A stretch of DNA of 64,000 nucleotides from a secondary endosymbiont of Heteropsylla cubana (GTDB lineage Bacteria; Pseudomonadota; Gammaproteobacteria; Enterobacterales; Enterobacteriaceae). Below are positions 10,630 to 25,400 of the stretch, piece by piece. The stretch lies in NCBI RefSeq assembly GCF_000287355.1, contig NC_018420.1, positions 248,001 through 312,000 on the forward strand, read 5' to 3'. The translations under genes were made by a program, and so were the position numbers. Below the pieces are notes generated by a model. That model searched no databases. It had not been told where the DNA came from and saw nothing but the letters and a program-made list of their open reading frames with translations. Each line of letters starts with the position of its first letter. Position 1 is the stretch's first letter.

Positions 10630-12230
10630 CACAAATTCTTATTTATAAGAAAAAATAGTTAATGAATTTCAAGCATAAAAATTAAAATTTAGAAACTAGA
10701 AATTCTAAGTATACAAGTGAATTTATTATATAAAAAATAACTATTACTTAATATTTTAAATATATATTATTTTAAATAACAGACATTCTCTCATAATATC
10801 CACATATTATATAATATAAATTAGATGGTTATTTTTAAATGGCATGTTTTATAAACCATTTGTTTTATAACTATAAAAATATATTAAATAGTGTACTCTT
10901 AATGCTTCATATCACATAAATAATAAAATTATATACTATTATATATAATATATAATTTTTAAATTAATGAAATAATTTTTATTATTATAAAAATGAAAGT
11001 AAAATTTAAATGTTTATGATAAGGTAAAATAAAAAAATTGAAGTTAAAACGAAAATCAGTAAATTTTAGATAAATAAAGGTTTTTCTTTTTTTTTAAAGA
11101 TAGTCAAATTAAATAGATTTTAATTTTCAATTTTATTGAAACTGCTTTTACTTTTTATAAGCAAGTTCCTATAATACAATTTTTCAATAAAGCAATAATA
11201 CTTTTAATAAAGTAACATTATCGAAAAAATTAAAAAAACATTTCAATACATATTTAGATATGTATTATTAAAACATGTCTTGAGAAAAATTATTTATAAA
11301 AACTTTTTGTTAAAACATTATTTTAATAATAAAATTTATAGAACATATTTTTTATATTAAAGTTCTAATGAATATAATTTGCTATTTATTTTTATTAAAA
11401 TATTGTTAAAAACAATATATATATAGATATGTGCGATGATATCGATTAATAAATAAATCAAAATTATAGTATCTATATAATATAGTACATTTTTTTAAAA
11501 CTTATTTCATATATAATATTATATATCTATATAAAAATTATAGAAAATTCCTGCAAAATATTTTTTACTGAAAAAAAATAAACATATTTCATAATAAATC
11601 TTTATTTTCAAGTAAAAAAAGGATCATGAAAATCTTTTGTGATACTTTAAAAAAATCGATCTAGCTCTTTTATAAGAATAAATATCCGTTAAAAATATAA
11701 CCAAATCGGAAACTAAATTATTATTAAATGACAAACAAAATATGTTTTTTTCATATTTTAGGTTATTCTGAATAATAATTCTTTTACTGATTTTCCTTAA
11801 ATATATAAAATATTTATCGAATATCGTAATTTAAAAAAATACTTTATTTAAATTAATAGGTGACATTTTTATAAATTTATATCATTTACTTAAATGATAT
11901 CTTATTTTTTTAGTATTTAAGACATTATTTTGATTTTAATGAAGAAAGTGCTTCAGTTAGTACTGACTTAAAAAATAAAAAAATACCACATTATAATTTA
12001 TATCTACATCTGCAAGTTTCGTGAAATTAAAAAATGTACTTTATTTTAATATTAACTTTAAAAAAGTTATTTTTTATTAAATTATTCTATCTAAAATACA
12101 AGTATATATTAAATAATAAAACAAATATTTAATATATAATAATTGATCAAATTAAATTCATATAATACCTTTTTATTTAGATTTTAAATTGCACTTTGTT
12201 TATTTCTTTATATTTATAATAAAACTATTA
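10630..12230 (-). pseudogene. recJ: Relic of recJ (single-strand DNA exonuclease)
   Basis: recJ lies directly upstream of prfB in enterobacteria, and this 1.6-kb gap is about the length of recJ (about 1.73 kb). Just before the prfB start, on the minus strand around 10655-10690, the reading LIFMLEIH matches the RecJ C-terminal stretch LMFRLDIN almost position by position, followed by a stop and a trace NKNL against NRSL. I could not recover the DHH/phosphoesterase motifs, so most of the gene has decayed beyond reading by eye. The outer boundaries are set by the neighbours and are approximate. Confidence 0.45.
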
Positions 12231-13265
12231 TTAGATTAATAACTGCTCTGATAATGCCTGAACTAAAATATTAATTCCCGCACCAGGACGATGAGCATGC
12301 TCACTCAAATACCGACGCCAATGTCCAGCCCCAGGTAATCCCTGAAATAATCCCAACATATGACGAGTTATATGATTTAATGATGTTCCTTGAGATAGTT
12401 CGTTATCAATATAAGGCAAGATTTTTTCAAAAATTTCTTTTCTATTTGTTACAGGATCAAGTTTTCCAAAAAAAATACTATCAACCTTCATTAATATAGA
12501 AGGATTTCTATAAACTTCGCGACCTATCATAACACCATCACATTTTCTTAAGTGTTGTAATGCATCGTATAAGTTGACAATTCCACCATTTAGCACAAAC
12601 CTAATTGACGGGAAATCTTGTTTTAATTTATAAACCCGCTCGTAATTTAATGGTGGAATCTCTCTATTTTTTTTGGGACTAAAACCATTAAGATATGCTT
12701 TTCTAGCATGAATTACAAAGGTTTTACAACCACCTTTCGTTGAAACCGTATCAACAAATTCAGATAAAAAAGAATAACTATCGTTCTCATCAATACCAAT
12801 ACGAGTTTTTACTGTAATCGGCAAATTCACTGCTTCACGCATAGCGGAAACACAATTGGCAACCTGCTCCTTTTCGTTCATTAAATAGGCGCCGAAAAAA
12901 CCTTTTTTCATTCGATTTGATGGACAGCCAACGTTAAGATTAATTTCATCATAACCTCTTTCTTCTGCTAATTTAGCACAACGGGCTAATATTTTTGGCT
13001 CTCTACTACCAACCTGCAAAGAAATTGGATGTTCTTCATTATTATAAACTAAATGATCATTTTTACTTAATAACAAAGTATTCGCACTTAACATTTCTGT
13101 ATACAACAAGGCTTGACGGCTAAATAATCGTAAAAAAAAGCGACAATGACGATCAGTCCAATTTAGCATAGGAGCAACACTAAATCGCCCTTGTATTGAT
13201 GCACTATATTTTGATGAAACTAGGTTACCAAAATCATCGTATTTTGATACACTGTTTTTTTTCAT
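12231..13265 (-). CDS. dusA: DusA, tRNA-dihydrouridine(20/20a) synthase
   Basis: FMN-dependent reductase that makes dihydrouridine at D-loop positions 20/20a of tRNA. The 344-aa product (E. coli about 330-345 depending on start) has the TIM-barrel N-terminus SVAPMLNWTDRHCRFF and the core INLNVGCPSNRM, containing the catalytic cysteine (about residue 114). It also has KTRIGID, VIHARKA, LNGGI and MIGREVYRNP of the FMN phosphate site. The C-terminal helical domain has ITRHMLGLFQG and WRRYLSEHAH. The residue after GA in the next motif is Tyr (GAYLM) where E. coli has Cys, but that position is not the catalytic one. It is transcribed in the same direction as the upstream 23S gene. Confidence 0.96.
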   Translation of the reverse strand: MKKNSVSKYDDFGNLVSSKYSASIQGRFSVAPMLNWTDRHCRFFLRLFSRQALLYTEMLSANTLLLSKNDHLVYNNEEHPISLQVGSREPKILARCAKLAEERGYDEINLNVGCPSNRMKKGFFGAYLMNEKEQVANCVSAMREAVNLPITVKTRIGIDENDSYSFLSEFVDTVSTKGGCKTFVIHARKAYLNGFSPKKNREIPPLNYERVYKLKQDFPSIRFVLNGGIVNLYDALQHLRKCDGVMIGREVYRNPSILMKVDSIFFGKLDPVTNRKEIFEKILPYIDNELSQGTSLNHITRHMLGLFQGLPGAGHWRRYLSEHAHRPGAGINILVQALSEQLLI

Positions 13266-13590
13266 ACAAATTTGTTAACTATGATAAAATCTTTATAATA
13301 AAAAATGACTGAGAAATTTATAATCCATCCATTAAAAAAATAAATTTTATTAAAATATTCTATGTACTTTATAGAAATGTTTATGAACTTATTGTATGGT
13401 TTTTTAAAATTTAAAGTAATAAAAAATCTAGTTTTTTGATTAGTTTTACTAACAATATTATAAAATATTATAACATTTATTATAAATTAAAGAAAATTGG
13501 ATATTTGATCCTATTATTAAAATTTTTTTATCCGGAACGTTGCTTATACAATTTTACTATTAACTTTATTTTAAACAACTTAGGTGTTGT
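13266..13590. other. Short gap downstream of 23S; no 5S rRNA
   Basis: The 23S-proximal 30 bases on the minus strand (ACAACACCTAAGTTGTTT) resemble the start of an enterobacterial 23S-5S spacer. No 5S rRNA is present: I searched both strands for the GCCTGGCGGC start and its complement. The rest is A+T-rich and featureless up to the dusA start. Confidence 0.65.
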
Positions 13591-16553
<2,963 letters not shown>

Positions 16554-16680
16554 TTACAACCCTAAGCTGTTTTCATTAAAACATATACATAAAGATTATG
16601 AATATTATAATTCAATCTGTACTTGTTTTAAACAAAATTGTTGTTATGCAGCTTGTTCCGAATTGTTAAAGAGCTTAGTT
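16554..16680 (-). other. Remnant of the 16S-23S internal transcribed spacer
   Basis: Upstream of 23S (minus strand) the sequence keeps the E. coli-like spacer order: boxA, then CGGAACAAGCTG, then GGGTTGTAAGG directly before the 23S 5' end. Similarity stops just upstream of boxA. No tRNA-Glu, tRNA-Ile or tRNA-Ala and no 16S follow, so the rRNA operon has been broken within the spacer. Confidence 0.75.
16658..16675 (-). promoter_or_regulatory. boxA antitermination element of rRNA transcription
   Basis: The minus-strand sequence AGCTCTTTAACAATTCGG matches the rRNA boxA TGCTCTTTAACAATTT, which recruits NusB-NusE antitermination factors. Its retention suggests the orphan 23S is still transcribed with antitermination. 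Confidence 0.8.
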
Positions 16681-18125
16681 TATTAAATAAACTTCGTTAT
16701 ATAATAACTAAATTTTATTTTTTTATTGAAAACTTTAAAATTTTTTATACATATTTAATTTTTATTCGATCTAATAGGGTAAATATTAGTACTTTTTTTT
16801 ATAAAGTCAAATCTTTTTATTTATTTTTCATTATTTTTTTTCAAAGTTATTTTAGTTTTTATACTTAAAGTAATTAAGCATCATATTTTTCCAAAATCAT
16901 AAAACAATGCTTTCATGACTACTTCAAAAGTATTCATTAAAAATCACCCAACAACTATCTTATTTACATATAGTTGTATTATTGCTAAAAACAACTTATA
17001 ATCTAGGGATTTTTAGTATCAAAAAAAAATAAAACTTAAGATTATTAAAGTAATTTTTATTTTTTTTTAAAATACTTGGATCCTTTAGTTAGTCTCTTAA
17101 AATATGAAAAATTAATTCTTATTATTTTAATAATATTACATTTCGTAATCAATTCAAGTATTTTAAGTATATTTTTATCTTAAAATTTAATTGATCAATA
17201 TTGTGCGTTTTTGTGTCTAGAATACAAAAAAAAAGACTTTATTTTATTGCATCTATTATTTTCTGACTGTTACTGTTTGATAAACATTTTTTATACCATT
17301 TTGAATTTTTTTTCAAATGGATTTGAAACTAAAATTCTACCTTTTTAGTAATGCTAAACAATCAAACAACTCACCATTAAAATTCTCACATAATTAACCT
17401 AAACATATTAGTTATTATAAATTCTTTAAATAAGTTATGAAATATATTTTTTTTAAAAAAAATATATTTAAATTTTTTGAAATAAAAAAAATCAACTTAC
17501 AGAATTTATACTAAATTAAAAAAATACCATTAATTTAACAATATTAAATATACTATATAATTGATATAATGTTTTTTATTTAGTTGATTAAAGATCAAAA
17601 CATTTTATATACAATCTATAGCATTGTTAATTCTAAATCAAGGATTCAAGTTTATATTAAACTTAATTCAAGAGATTCTTGTTTTTTTAATATATCACCA
17701 TATTTGATTATGAGCGGCAACATTTCTAATTACCTATTTGAGGAGAAAATAATTGAGATCTATCAGAAAAAACCATAATGACTTCCTTTTATAAAAAACA
17801 TTTAGCAAATGTTTTAATAGACTGATTATTAGAGAACCACGAAAATACAGACAATCGATTTTCTCTATATTAAATCTTTTTTTTAAATGCGTTTACATAA
17901 ATGTAATTTCATAAATTTAAAAAAATCAATAAGACCATCTCTAAGTAAGTTTTATTTTCCTATAGCACCTTATTATAGTTACAATTTATTTATTATTTTA
18001 ATTTTCATGTGTGAATAAAACTTATTTTTAATATTTTAAAGTAAATATCATGTTGTATAACAAAAAAATATCCGAAATTAAATATTTTCATCAAGTCAGA
18101 GATATTTATTAAGAACAAGATCTCC
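16681..18125. other. A+T-rich gap between the rRNA spacer and epmA
   Basis: Nothing recognisable apart from a weak inverted repeat (ACAACTAT at 16951-16958 and ATAGTTGT at 16970-16977). Two short open frames (16638-16868 and 17584-17778) are Phe/Ile/Lys-rich, lack ribosome binding sites and resemble no protein I know. The promoter driving 23S should be here, but no clear sigma-70 pair can be assigned. Confidence 0.6.
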
Positions 18126-19112
18126 TTAAGCACGATCTATAGAAAAGGCAATAACATTACTTAAAGATTCGGCTTTTAACAGTAACATAACTAGACGATC
18201 AACTCCCAATGAAACTCCGGAACATTCTGGAATTCCTCTATCTAACGCTGTTAGAAACAGTTCATCAATAGGCTGTTCTACAAGATTCATTTTTAAACGA
18301 TTGAGGTTATCTTGTTCAAAACGTTTACGCTGCTCTTGTGCATTGGTTAATTCACGAAAACCGTTTGCAAGCTCAATACCTTTAAAATACACCTCAAAAC
18401 GCTCTGCAACACGATGATCTCGAGAATTAATTTTAGCTAATGAAGCTTGATCTGCCGGGAAATGATAAATGAATGCTGGCTTGTCTTTCCCAAGATTTGG
18501 AGCTACTCCTATCGAAAATAGTAACTCTACGAGAGTAGAACATTCGTCTTCCGAGGAAACACATAAAGAAAGACCTAATTCAAGTGCTACTTTGTATAAC
18601 ACTTTTTTTTTAACCGATAAAGGATTAATTCCCACATGATGAATAAACACTTCTTGGTAAGAAAACATTTCAGCAGAATCACAATCACAAATGTTTTGTA
18701 ACATTTCATCTACTTCGCTCATCATCTGGTACATATCATAATTAGGGCGATACCACTCTAGCATGGTAAATTCGGGATTATGATAACGACCTGCTTCTTC
18801 ATTTCGAAAACTACGAGACAGCTGGAAAATAGGCCCGCTTCCAGCAGCTAATAAGCGCTTCATATGATATTCAGGACTGGGTGTTAAATAAAGAGCTATA
18901 CTGTTATCCTTGAGCATACCAGGATATGTAAAAGCAGTCTTAAAGGGTACAAGATGAATATCAGTCACTGTTTTTTGGCTTAAAGATGGAGTCTCTACTT
19001 CCAAAAATCCTCTTGTATTAAAAAACTGTCGAATTTTTTTAAGAATTTCAGCACGTTTTAATAAATTAAAAACAGTTGCGCTTGGTTGCCAATTGTTTAA
19101 AGTTTCTTTCAT
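18126..19112 (-). CDS. epmA: EpmA (GenX/PoxA), EF-P lysine(34) beta-lysyltransferase
   Basis: Truncated paralogue of class II lysyl-tRNA synthetase that attaches (R)-beta-lysine to elongation factor P, which relieves ribosome stalling on proline runs. The 328-aa product (E. coli 325) has only the catalytic core and no N-terminal anticodon-binding OB domain, which separates it from LysS. Class II motifs are visible: motif 1 around [11 protein letters not shown], motif 2 [21 protein letters not shown], and motif 3 [15 protein letters not shown]. Its action needs EF-P and the aminomutase EpmB, which are outside the window. In E. coli it sits near mscM-psd, and here murI is interposed. lysS is not behind prfB and must be elsewhere if retained. 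Confidence 0.96.
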   Translation of the reverse strand: MKETLNNWQPSATVFNLLKRAEILKKIRQFFNTRGFLEVETPSLSQKTVTDIHLVPFKTAFTYPGMLKDNSIALYLTPSPEYHMKRLLAAGSGPIFQLSRSFRNEEAGRYHNPEFTMLEWYRPNYDMYQMMSEVDEMLQNICDCDSAEMFSYQEVFIHHVGINPLSVKKKVLYKVALELGLSLCVSSEDECSTLVELLFSIGVAPNLGKDKPAFIYHFPADQASLAKINSRDHRVAERFEVYFKGIELANGFRELTNAQEQRKRFEQDNLNRLKMNLVEQPIDELFLTALDRGIPECSGVSLGVDRLVMLLLKAESLSNVIAFSIDRA

Positions 19113-20374
19113 TTTTTAATGATCTATTTTTATGAAATAAGGTAACAAAATACAGGTTGACTTACTTTTATATGATTCGATACAAAATATTTAATTTTAT
19201 TAAATAAACTGATTTTTTTACAAAATGCTAATTAATATTATTAATAGCAGATTTTTTTGACACTGCATCAAGACAAGATTATATACTTCCATATAATTTT
19301 TATAAAAATTTTAGTATTTTTAGTTATTACAACAAAAACATCATTATTTTAATTAATAAATTTTCTAGAATTATATTGATTTTTATAGACATTTTAAAAA
19401 AAAATATAAAGAATGTCTTTAATTTTCTTGTGCTTAATATCTATATTTTAATTTCATGTTAATTAATAATAATGTTAATACCTTAGATAATATAAAAATA
19501 TAAATTATTAATATGGAAATTGATTCATAATTAAAAAATTAAAAAAACAATATACTCAGTTACTGAAATAAGATAAATATCTTTATATATAAACTAATAA
19601 TTAGTAAAAATGTAATTTCATTATTTTATTAAACAATAAATCTAAGGTTTATCACCTCTACGTTTTTACACAAAAAAAATAATAATAAAATAAAAAACTT
19701 GCATACAAAATAAATAAATAAATAAAAAAACATCTTACCGTCTTAATTAAAATATTGTAGTATATAGTTTAATTATTTATTGTAAGGTCAGATTATTATC
19801 TTAAATATAAAAAAAATAACTATTTTTTAGAATCATACCATACAAGACTGTTTATGTAAATTATTAGTAAACTTACAATATTCACGGCATCATAAACTAT
19901 TAAAAAAAATTAACATCAAGATAAATTAAGAATATATTTTTTTTGTTGCATGAATTCGCAAAAAAAAACAATCATATCAATATATTTCAATACAATATGA
20001 ACAATTTCATACTAGTTAGCAACTATAAAATTTAATATTAAAATAATTAGTTATTAGTTTAATATTCTTATTAAATTTTTTATAATAAAATTTTCTGAAG
20101 ATTGAAGTTCCAATTCATCGCACTCTATTCGAGAGTAAAGTGACAAATAGAACATTCAATAAAATCATTGCGTCAAACAAATGGAAAATCCTCAAGAGAA
20201 TTATTAAAATGATTTTTTTATTAATCCAAAAATACAATATTAAAAATTATTTTTTATAACTTACAATAAACACGAATAAATTCTACTCTGATAATTTTAA
20301 TCAAGATTTTAAATATGATAGAAAAAACATAAAATCATGAATAGATAAGCAGATTAAAATACAATCAACTAACT
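19113..20374. other. A+T-rich gap between epmA and murI
   Basis: No gene or RNA recognised. It contains the promoters of the divergent epmA and murI, but no convincing -35/-10 pair stands out. The ancestral divergent neighbour of epmA (frdA) leaves no trace I can read. Confidence 0.6.
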
Positions 20375-21202
20375 ATGATGCTGTCTAATCACAAAGAAAA
20401 AATAAATCCTACGATTCTTATTGCTGACTCTGGTGTAGGAGGGTTGTCCATATACAATGAAGTGAAAAAGAGATTACCTAGAGCCTGTTACATTTATCTA
20501 TTTGATAACATAGCTTTCCCTTATGGAGAAAAGCCAGAAGCATTTATTGTAAAAAGAGTCCTATGGATTATCAATAAAATTTGGACACACCATAAAATTG
20601 ACTTAGTCATTCTTGCGTGTAATACAGCCAGCACCATTGCATTATCAATCTTACGAAAAACTTTTTCCTGCCCAATTATAGGCGTAGTGCCAGCAATCAA
20701 AACAGCAGTGCAGCTTACACATAACGGCCATATAGGATTATTAGCAACTAACGCCACAATAAAAAGCAATTATACCCATAACTTAATAAAAAAATATGCC
20801 AGCCATTGTCAAATTTTACAATTAGGAACAGCTGAATTAGTCAAAATCACAGAAGCTAAATTACATGGTAAATTAGTTCCACTATCAGCTCTACGTAATA
20901 TTTTAAACCCTTGGATATCTGCAAAAAAACCACCTGATACCATCGTACTTGGCTGTACTCATTTTCCACTTCTCAAGATGGAACTTCAAATGGTATTAAA
21001 GAAAGGAACTATTTTAGTTGATTCTGGATCAGCTATTGCCCGCCGCGCATGCTGGCTAGCAGCCCATAACATAGATTATGAAACCTCTAATCTACAAAGT
21101 AGAAGAGTCAATAAAGCTTATTGTCTTACAATTACACCAGATGTGCTAGACCTAATCCCCACACTGATCTATTATGGTTTTAATTCATTAGAAGAACTTT
21201 AA
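20375..21202 (+). CDS. murI: MurI, glutamate racemase
   Basis: Interconverts L- and D-glutamate, supplying D-Glu for peptidoglycan. The 275-aa product (E. coli 285) shows the two-domain pseudo-symmetry of the family. The N-terminal ADSGVGGLSIY and first catalytic cysteine in LACNTAST (near residue 87) are present, as is the second catalytic cysteine in VLGCTHFPLL (near 198). FPYGEK and VDSGSAIARR are also conserved. The start is ATG 20375 or the next codon (MM); the product lacks the extra N-terminal residues of E. coli. With pal, it shows that the cell still builds a peptidoglycan wall. It is separated from its neighbours by more than 1 kb on each side. Confidence 0.97.
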   Translation: MMLSNHKEKINPTILIADSGVGGLSIYNEVKKRLPRACYIYLFDNIAFPYGEKPEAFIVKRVLWIINKIWTHHKIDLVILACNTASTIALSILRKTFSCPIIGVVPAIKTAVQLTHNGHIGLLATNATIKSNYTHNLIKKYASHCQILQLGTAELVKITEAKLHGKLVPLSALRNILNPWISAKKPPDTIVLGCTHFPLLKMELQMVLKKGTILVDSGSAIARRACWLAAHNIDYETSNLQSRRVNKAYCLTITPDVLDLIPTLIYYGFNSLEEL

Positions 21203-22433
21203 ATTCTATAATAACCATTTCATATATCTTCCACTTATCTAGAGTTATTCTTAAGATTTGATATATGAAATATATAATATTGGAAAGATATATTAGAAAA
21301 ATTTATAATAATTAAAAAAGCTAATAATCAAGAAACTAGAAATACATGGTTGAAAGTAAAATTATTGATTAAAATCATTTAAGTTATTATTTTTTTTAAA
21401 TGATGTTTTAAAAAAATACACGTTCTATCAAAAATTCTAAATACTTCGATAAAAACTATATTCTTGTCTATTTATAATAAATTCAATATGTACAACAACT
21501 ACACGCACAACTAAAAAGAAAAAAAAGAAACAATCTAGATTTCTTCCCTATTACTACAAATTAAGTCTCTAATAATTTTTTTTATATTTTAGTATTTTTA
21601 TCAAAGTGTCTTTTGATATCATCAATAATTAAATTATATTTTTTTAAATAAAAAATTAAATGTATCTTTACAATAAATGCTAGATATTTTATTGCTTGAT
21701 CATTAATCATTCTTTAAATATTATTATCAACATTGATAGATAAAATTAAATTCTCTAAGTTGTATAAACTTATTAATTATATACATATAATAATTTAGCT
21801 TATCTATTATATTTTTTATAAAGCAAGAAAAAATTATTGAAAAGACTAATATTAAAATAAAAAGTTTAAATCGTAGTATGATTTAAGTAAACAAAATCTA
21901 TAAAGCATGTATAAACAGTCGAACAAGAAGAAAATATTACTACGTTGCGTGAACATTTTAAATAAATCATTATTCATTAAAATACTCATATTCTTTATCT
22001 TGAAATCAAACTTATCGAACTATATATTATGTTTAACTCAAATTTTTATGAAAAATTTTCATAAAAAATTTTATTTTTTTTAACAACTTACATTAATATT
22101 CTATATGATTAGATGTCATCATAGAAACATAAATTGATAATTAAAGTTAATAATATATAAAAATCAAACTTCATTCATATTAAATAATTTATAAAAAAAT
22201 ACATTTAATGCAAGATTTTTTAAAAAAACACTAACTTTACACAATAATTATTAAATAACCATTGATTATAAAAATAAGAAAAGCAAAAACATTAAATATA
22301 CTATAATTTAAAATTACTAATCATCAATCTATTTAATACAATAGAGTAACTCATGAATCATGTTTCAAAAAAAAAGACAACTACTTTATAGATATGCAAT
22401 AAAAATCGATTGTATTGAAGAAAAAATAAAAAA
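21203..22433. other. A+T-rich gap between murI and mscM
   Basis: The two flanking genes converge here. I see no gene, RNA or clear terminator, only A+T-rich low-complexity sequence, including a run around 22050-22080 of repeated AAAATTTT blocks. Confidence 0.6.
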
Positions 22434-25400
22434 TCAAATAAAACTAGATCTTTCTTTAATACATTGTCCAAATGTGTGATTATTTTGCATTTGATCATTT
22501 CGAAATTGAAAGGGTGGAAAAGGTAATACCATACCATGAGTATGGTAACCTTCTAAAATTAATGCATGAACTTGATGTCGCAACGGCATACGATGCCCCA
22601 TTTCTGCTGCATGCATACGCAGCTCAAATAACGGTAAACCTTGTTGCAAATCAACCAAAAAAGCTTCAGGTGAAGGTAATTCCAGAACGAGGGGACAACG
22701 ACGTGCTGCCTGCACCAATATCTCAGTTACCTCTTTAATATTAGCGCCTACAGGCGCGGGTACACTTAAGACTACTCGTGTGACAGTATCTGATAACGAC
22801 CAATTAACAAACTGTTCCGTAATAAAAGCTTTATTAGGAACAATGATTTCTTTTCGATCCCAATCAGTGATCGTTGTAGCGCGGGTATTAATCTTGGTAA
22901 TATTACCCGTTAGATTACGAATTGTAACTGTATCTCCAATACGAATTGGTTTTTCAAAAAGAATGATCAAACCTGAAATAAAATTAGCAAAAATCTCCTG
23001 TAAACCAAACCCTAATCCAACGCCTAAAGCTGCTACCAACCATTGTAGTTTTGACCACTCTATTCCAATCATGGAAAAACCAATTAACCATCCTAAAAGC
23101 ATCAATCCATATTTAGTGAGGGTGGTTATCGCATAACCAGTTCCAGGAGTTAAATCTAAATGCTGTAGTAATGCTAATTCCAGCAATGCCGGTAGATTTC
23201 GCACCATCTGAGTAGTAATAATAAAAACAAGGACAGCGATAAATACTGCACCTAAAGTAATTGGTTGAATACTATCGATTCCCTGATTAGTTGACGTTAC
23301 ATCCCACAAGGTAATGTTTTCTAAAAATGCAAATGCAGAATGTAGTTCTGACCATAATAAAATTACAGATAAAAGCGCGATTAACGTTAAAATTGATCGG
23401 ACTAAATGTAAAGATTGTGCACTGATTGTATCAAGGTCTAAGACCTTTTCATCTACTTCAGCGGCCACTTCATTTAATTGTGATTGCGATAAACCTTCTT
23501 CATTACGTGCACGCTGAGCTAGTATTTCAGCGCGTCGCTGTTTGGCTCTCTCAAAAGCAATACGCCGTCGCTGAATAAACATCCATCTACGAATAACATG
23601 ATAAATTATTAATAATAAAAACCAAATTAATAACGATGTTTCTAGTCTAGCTAATAAAGCTTGAGCCGTAGCTAAGTGACCTAAACACGCCGCAACAGCA
23701 GCAAGGATAGGAGCAAATATCATTAGATTCCACAATGAACGATTTATAAGATTCTCCCCTATTCCATGCTTATCTAAATATAATGGTAGACCAGCACGCT
23801 TTAGGCTACTAGTAACCAACGCTAAACATGCACACAGTAATAAAAAACATAATCGGCTTAGAGTGCCTGAAAAGTCTTTTTCACTATAATGATTAAAAGA
23901 AACAAGAGCCATAATCAATGGCACAATCATTCCTACGGATAAAGTATAATAACGGAAAGCATGCTTAACTTGCGGCTTAGACCATCCAAAATGAACAATA
24001 AATAACCCCTGAGGAGAAGCAAAGTGAGCACAGATAATAAATATCCACAAAATAGGCATTGTCGCGCTGACACCTTCTCCGATAGCAACAGCTACTGGAT
24101 ATGGCCAGGCATGACACAATCCATACCCTAAAACAGCCCAAAGAATAGGAAGTGGTAAAGCAACTAATACTGACCAAAAAACATTGTAAAGAGTTAAAGA
24201 AAAATGATCTTGATTAACTTTCCCAACCCGGAAGCCGGATCTACTTAAAAAAGTATAATAATGTCGCCGTGAACTAAGACTAAAACTGATTAAAAAAAAT
24301 GCTCCGAAAATCGGAATTAACGTTTGACGACTAGTCAGCATCATCCCAAATGCCTGAGTCAACTGATTAAAAGTATCCTGTGTCACCATTTTTCTCAGAT
24401 CAACTCCAACATCCAATGGATAAGAAAGTGTAATAGGACTAATATCTGCCACCCAAAAAAGATAACGATGAGCTGCTGTTTGAATTTCTCTCATCGCATC
24501 CTCTAATTGACTATTAGCCACTTTTAGCTTAGTTAACTCAAGAATTTGCATATTACATCCGGTTAAGAGTGCATTCAGAAGCTTTCGTTGAGTAGTAATC
24601 TGTTCTTCAAGAATCCGATTTTGAAGTGGTGTCATAGTTAAGACATTGTTCTGAGTTACTTTACGTAGCTTCGGTAGCTTATTCATTAATTCTTCAAAAT
24701 ATAAGCGTTGAACACGAAGTTGAGCCATATCGCTATCGAGTTGCTGTGGTTTTGGCATTTCTGGTAATCTAGATACTTGAGCACGCAAAGCTTCTCCTAG
24801 TGCTGGTGATGCATCTAACCATTTTGCCTGTTCTAATAACGTTGTAAGTGTTTGATATACTTGTAAACTTTGTGAAGCAGCTTTTCGCTGCTGCACAGTA
24901 ATAATATCCATTCGTTCGGCCTGTTGACTCAACTCGGCTGATAATGCTCGATTACTGTGTAACTGAATAGCAATTGACTTAGGTAATTTTCCGATTTGCT
25001 CTACAAATATCTCCGTCTGCTCAATTGCCTGCTCAGCTTCTTGCTTGTGTAAAACATTCAAGCGGTGGCGGAGCAATTGTTGCTCTTTATCGACACGATT
25101 ATGCTTTATTTTTAGTACTTCAGCACGTAGACGGGATAGCTCTTGTCGGTTATTTGCGCTTAACTGAGCTAAATCTAATTCCTCAACTTTCAGACGACAC
25201 GCTACTTCTTCTGCTTGTAATGCCGTAGATTGAACCTGTTCTAACAGTGAACTTGGCATACTCGTTCCAAGCAACTGAAGATGTTTCTCAACATGGTTGA
25301 GAGACCTTCGTGCATCAGTTTGTTTTTGGGGTAATAAGCTTAGTGAATTACTAATAGATCGCACTAAATCTTTTTGTTTTTTTAATTGAGCAGATACATC

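Noticed and set aside
12870-12930. DusA GAYLM instead of GACLM, first read as loss of the catalytic cysteine
   Set aside because: The family's catalytic cysteine is the one in GCPS, which is present; the changed position is not catalytic.
16638-16868. 76-codon open frame beginning in the 23S spacer
   Set aside because: It starts within the boxA region, is almost only Phe/Ile/Tyr/Lys/Ser, and has no ribosome binding site.
17584-17778. 64-codon frame MIKDQNILYTIYS...
   Set aside because: The start is TTG without a ribosome binding site, and the composition is that of random A+T DNA; no recognisable homologue.
16554-18125. Spacer tRNA (Glu, Ile or Ala) upstream of 23S
   Set aside because: No T-arm (GGTTCGA-type) or cloverleaf could be found on the minus strand beyond boxA.
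22472-25228. Several plus-strand open frames of 60-118 codons
   Set aside because: All are antisense shadows of mscM, which has full family similarity on the minus strand.
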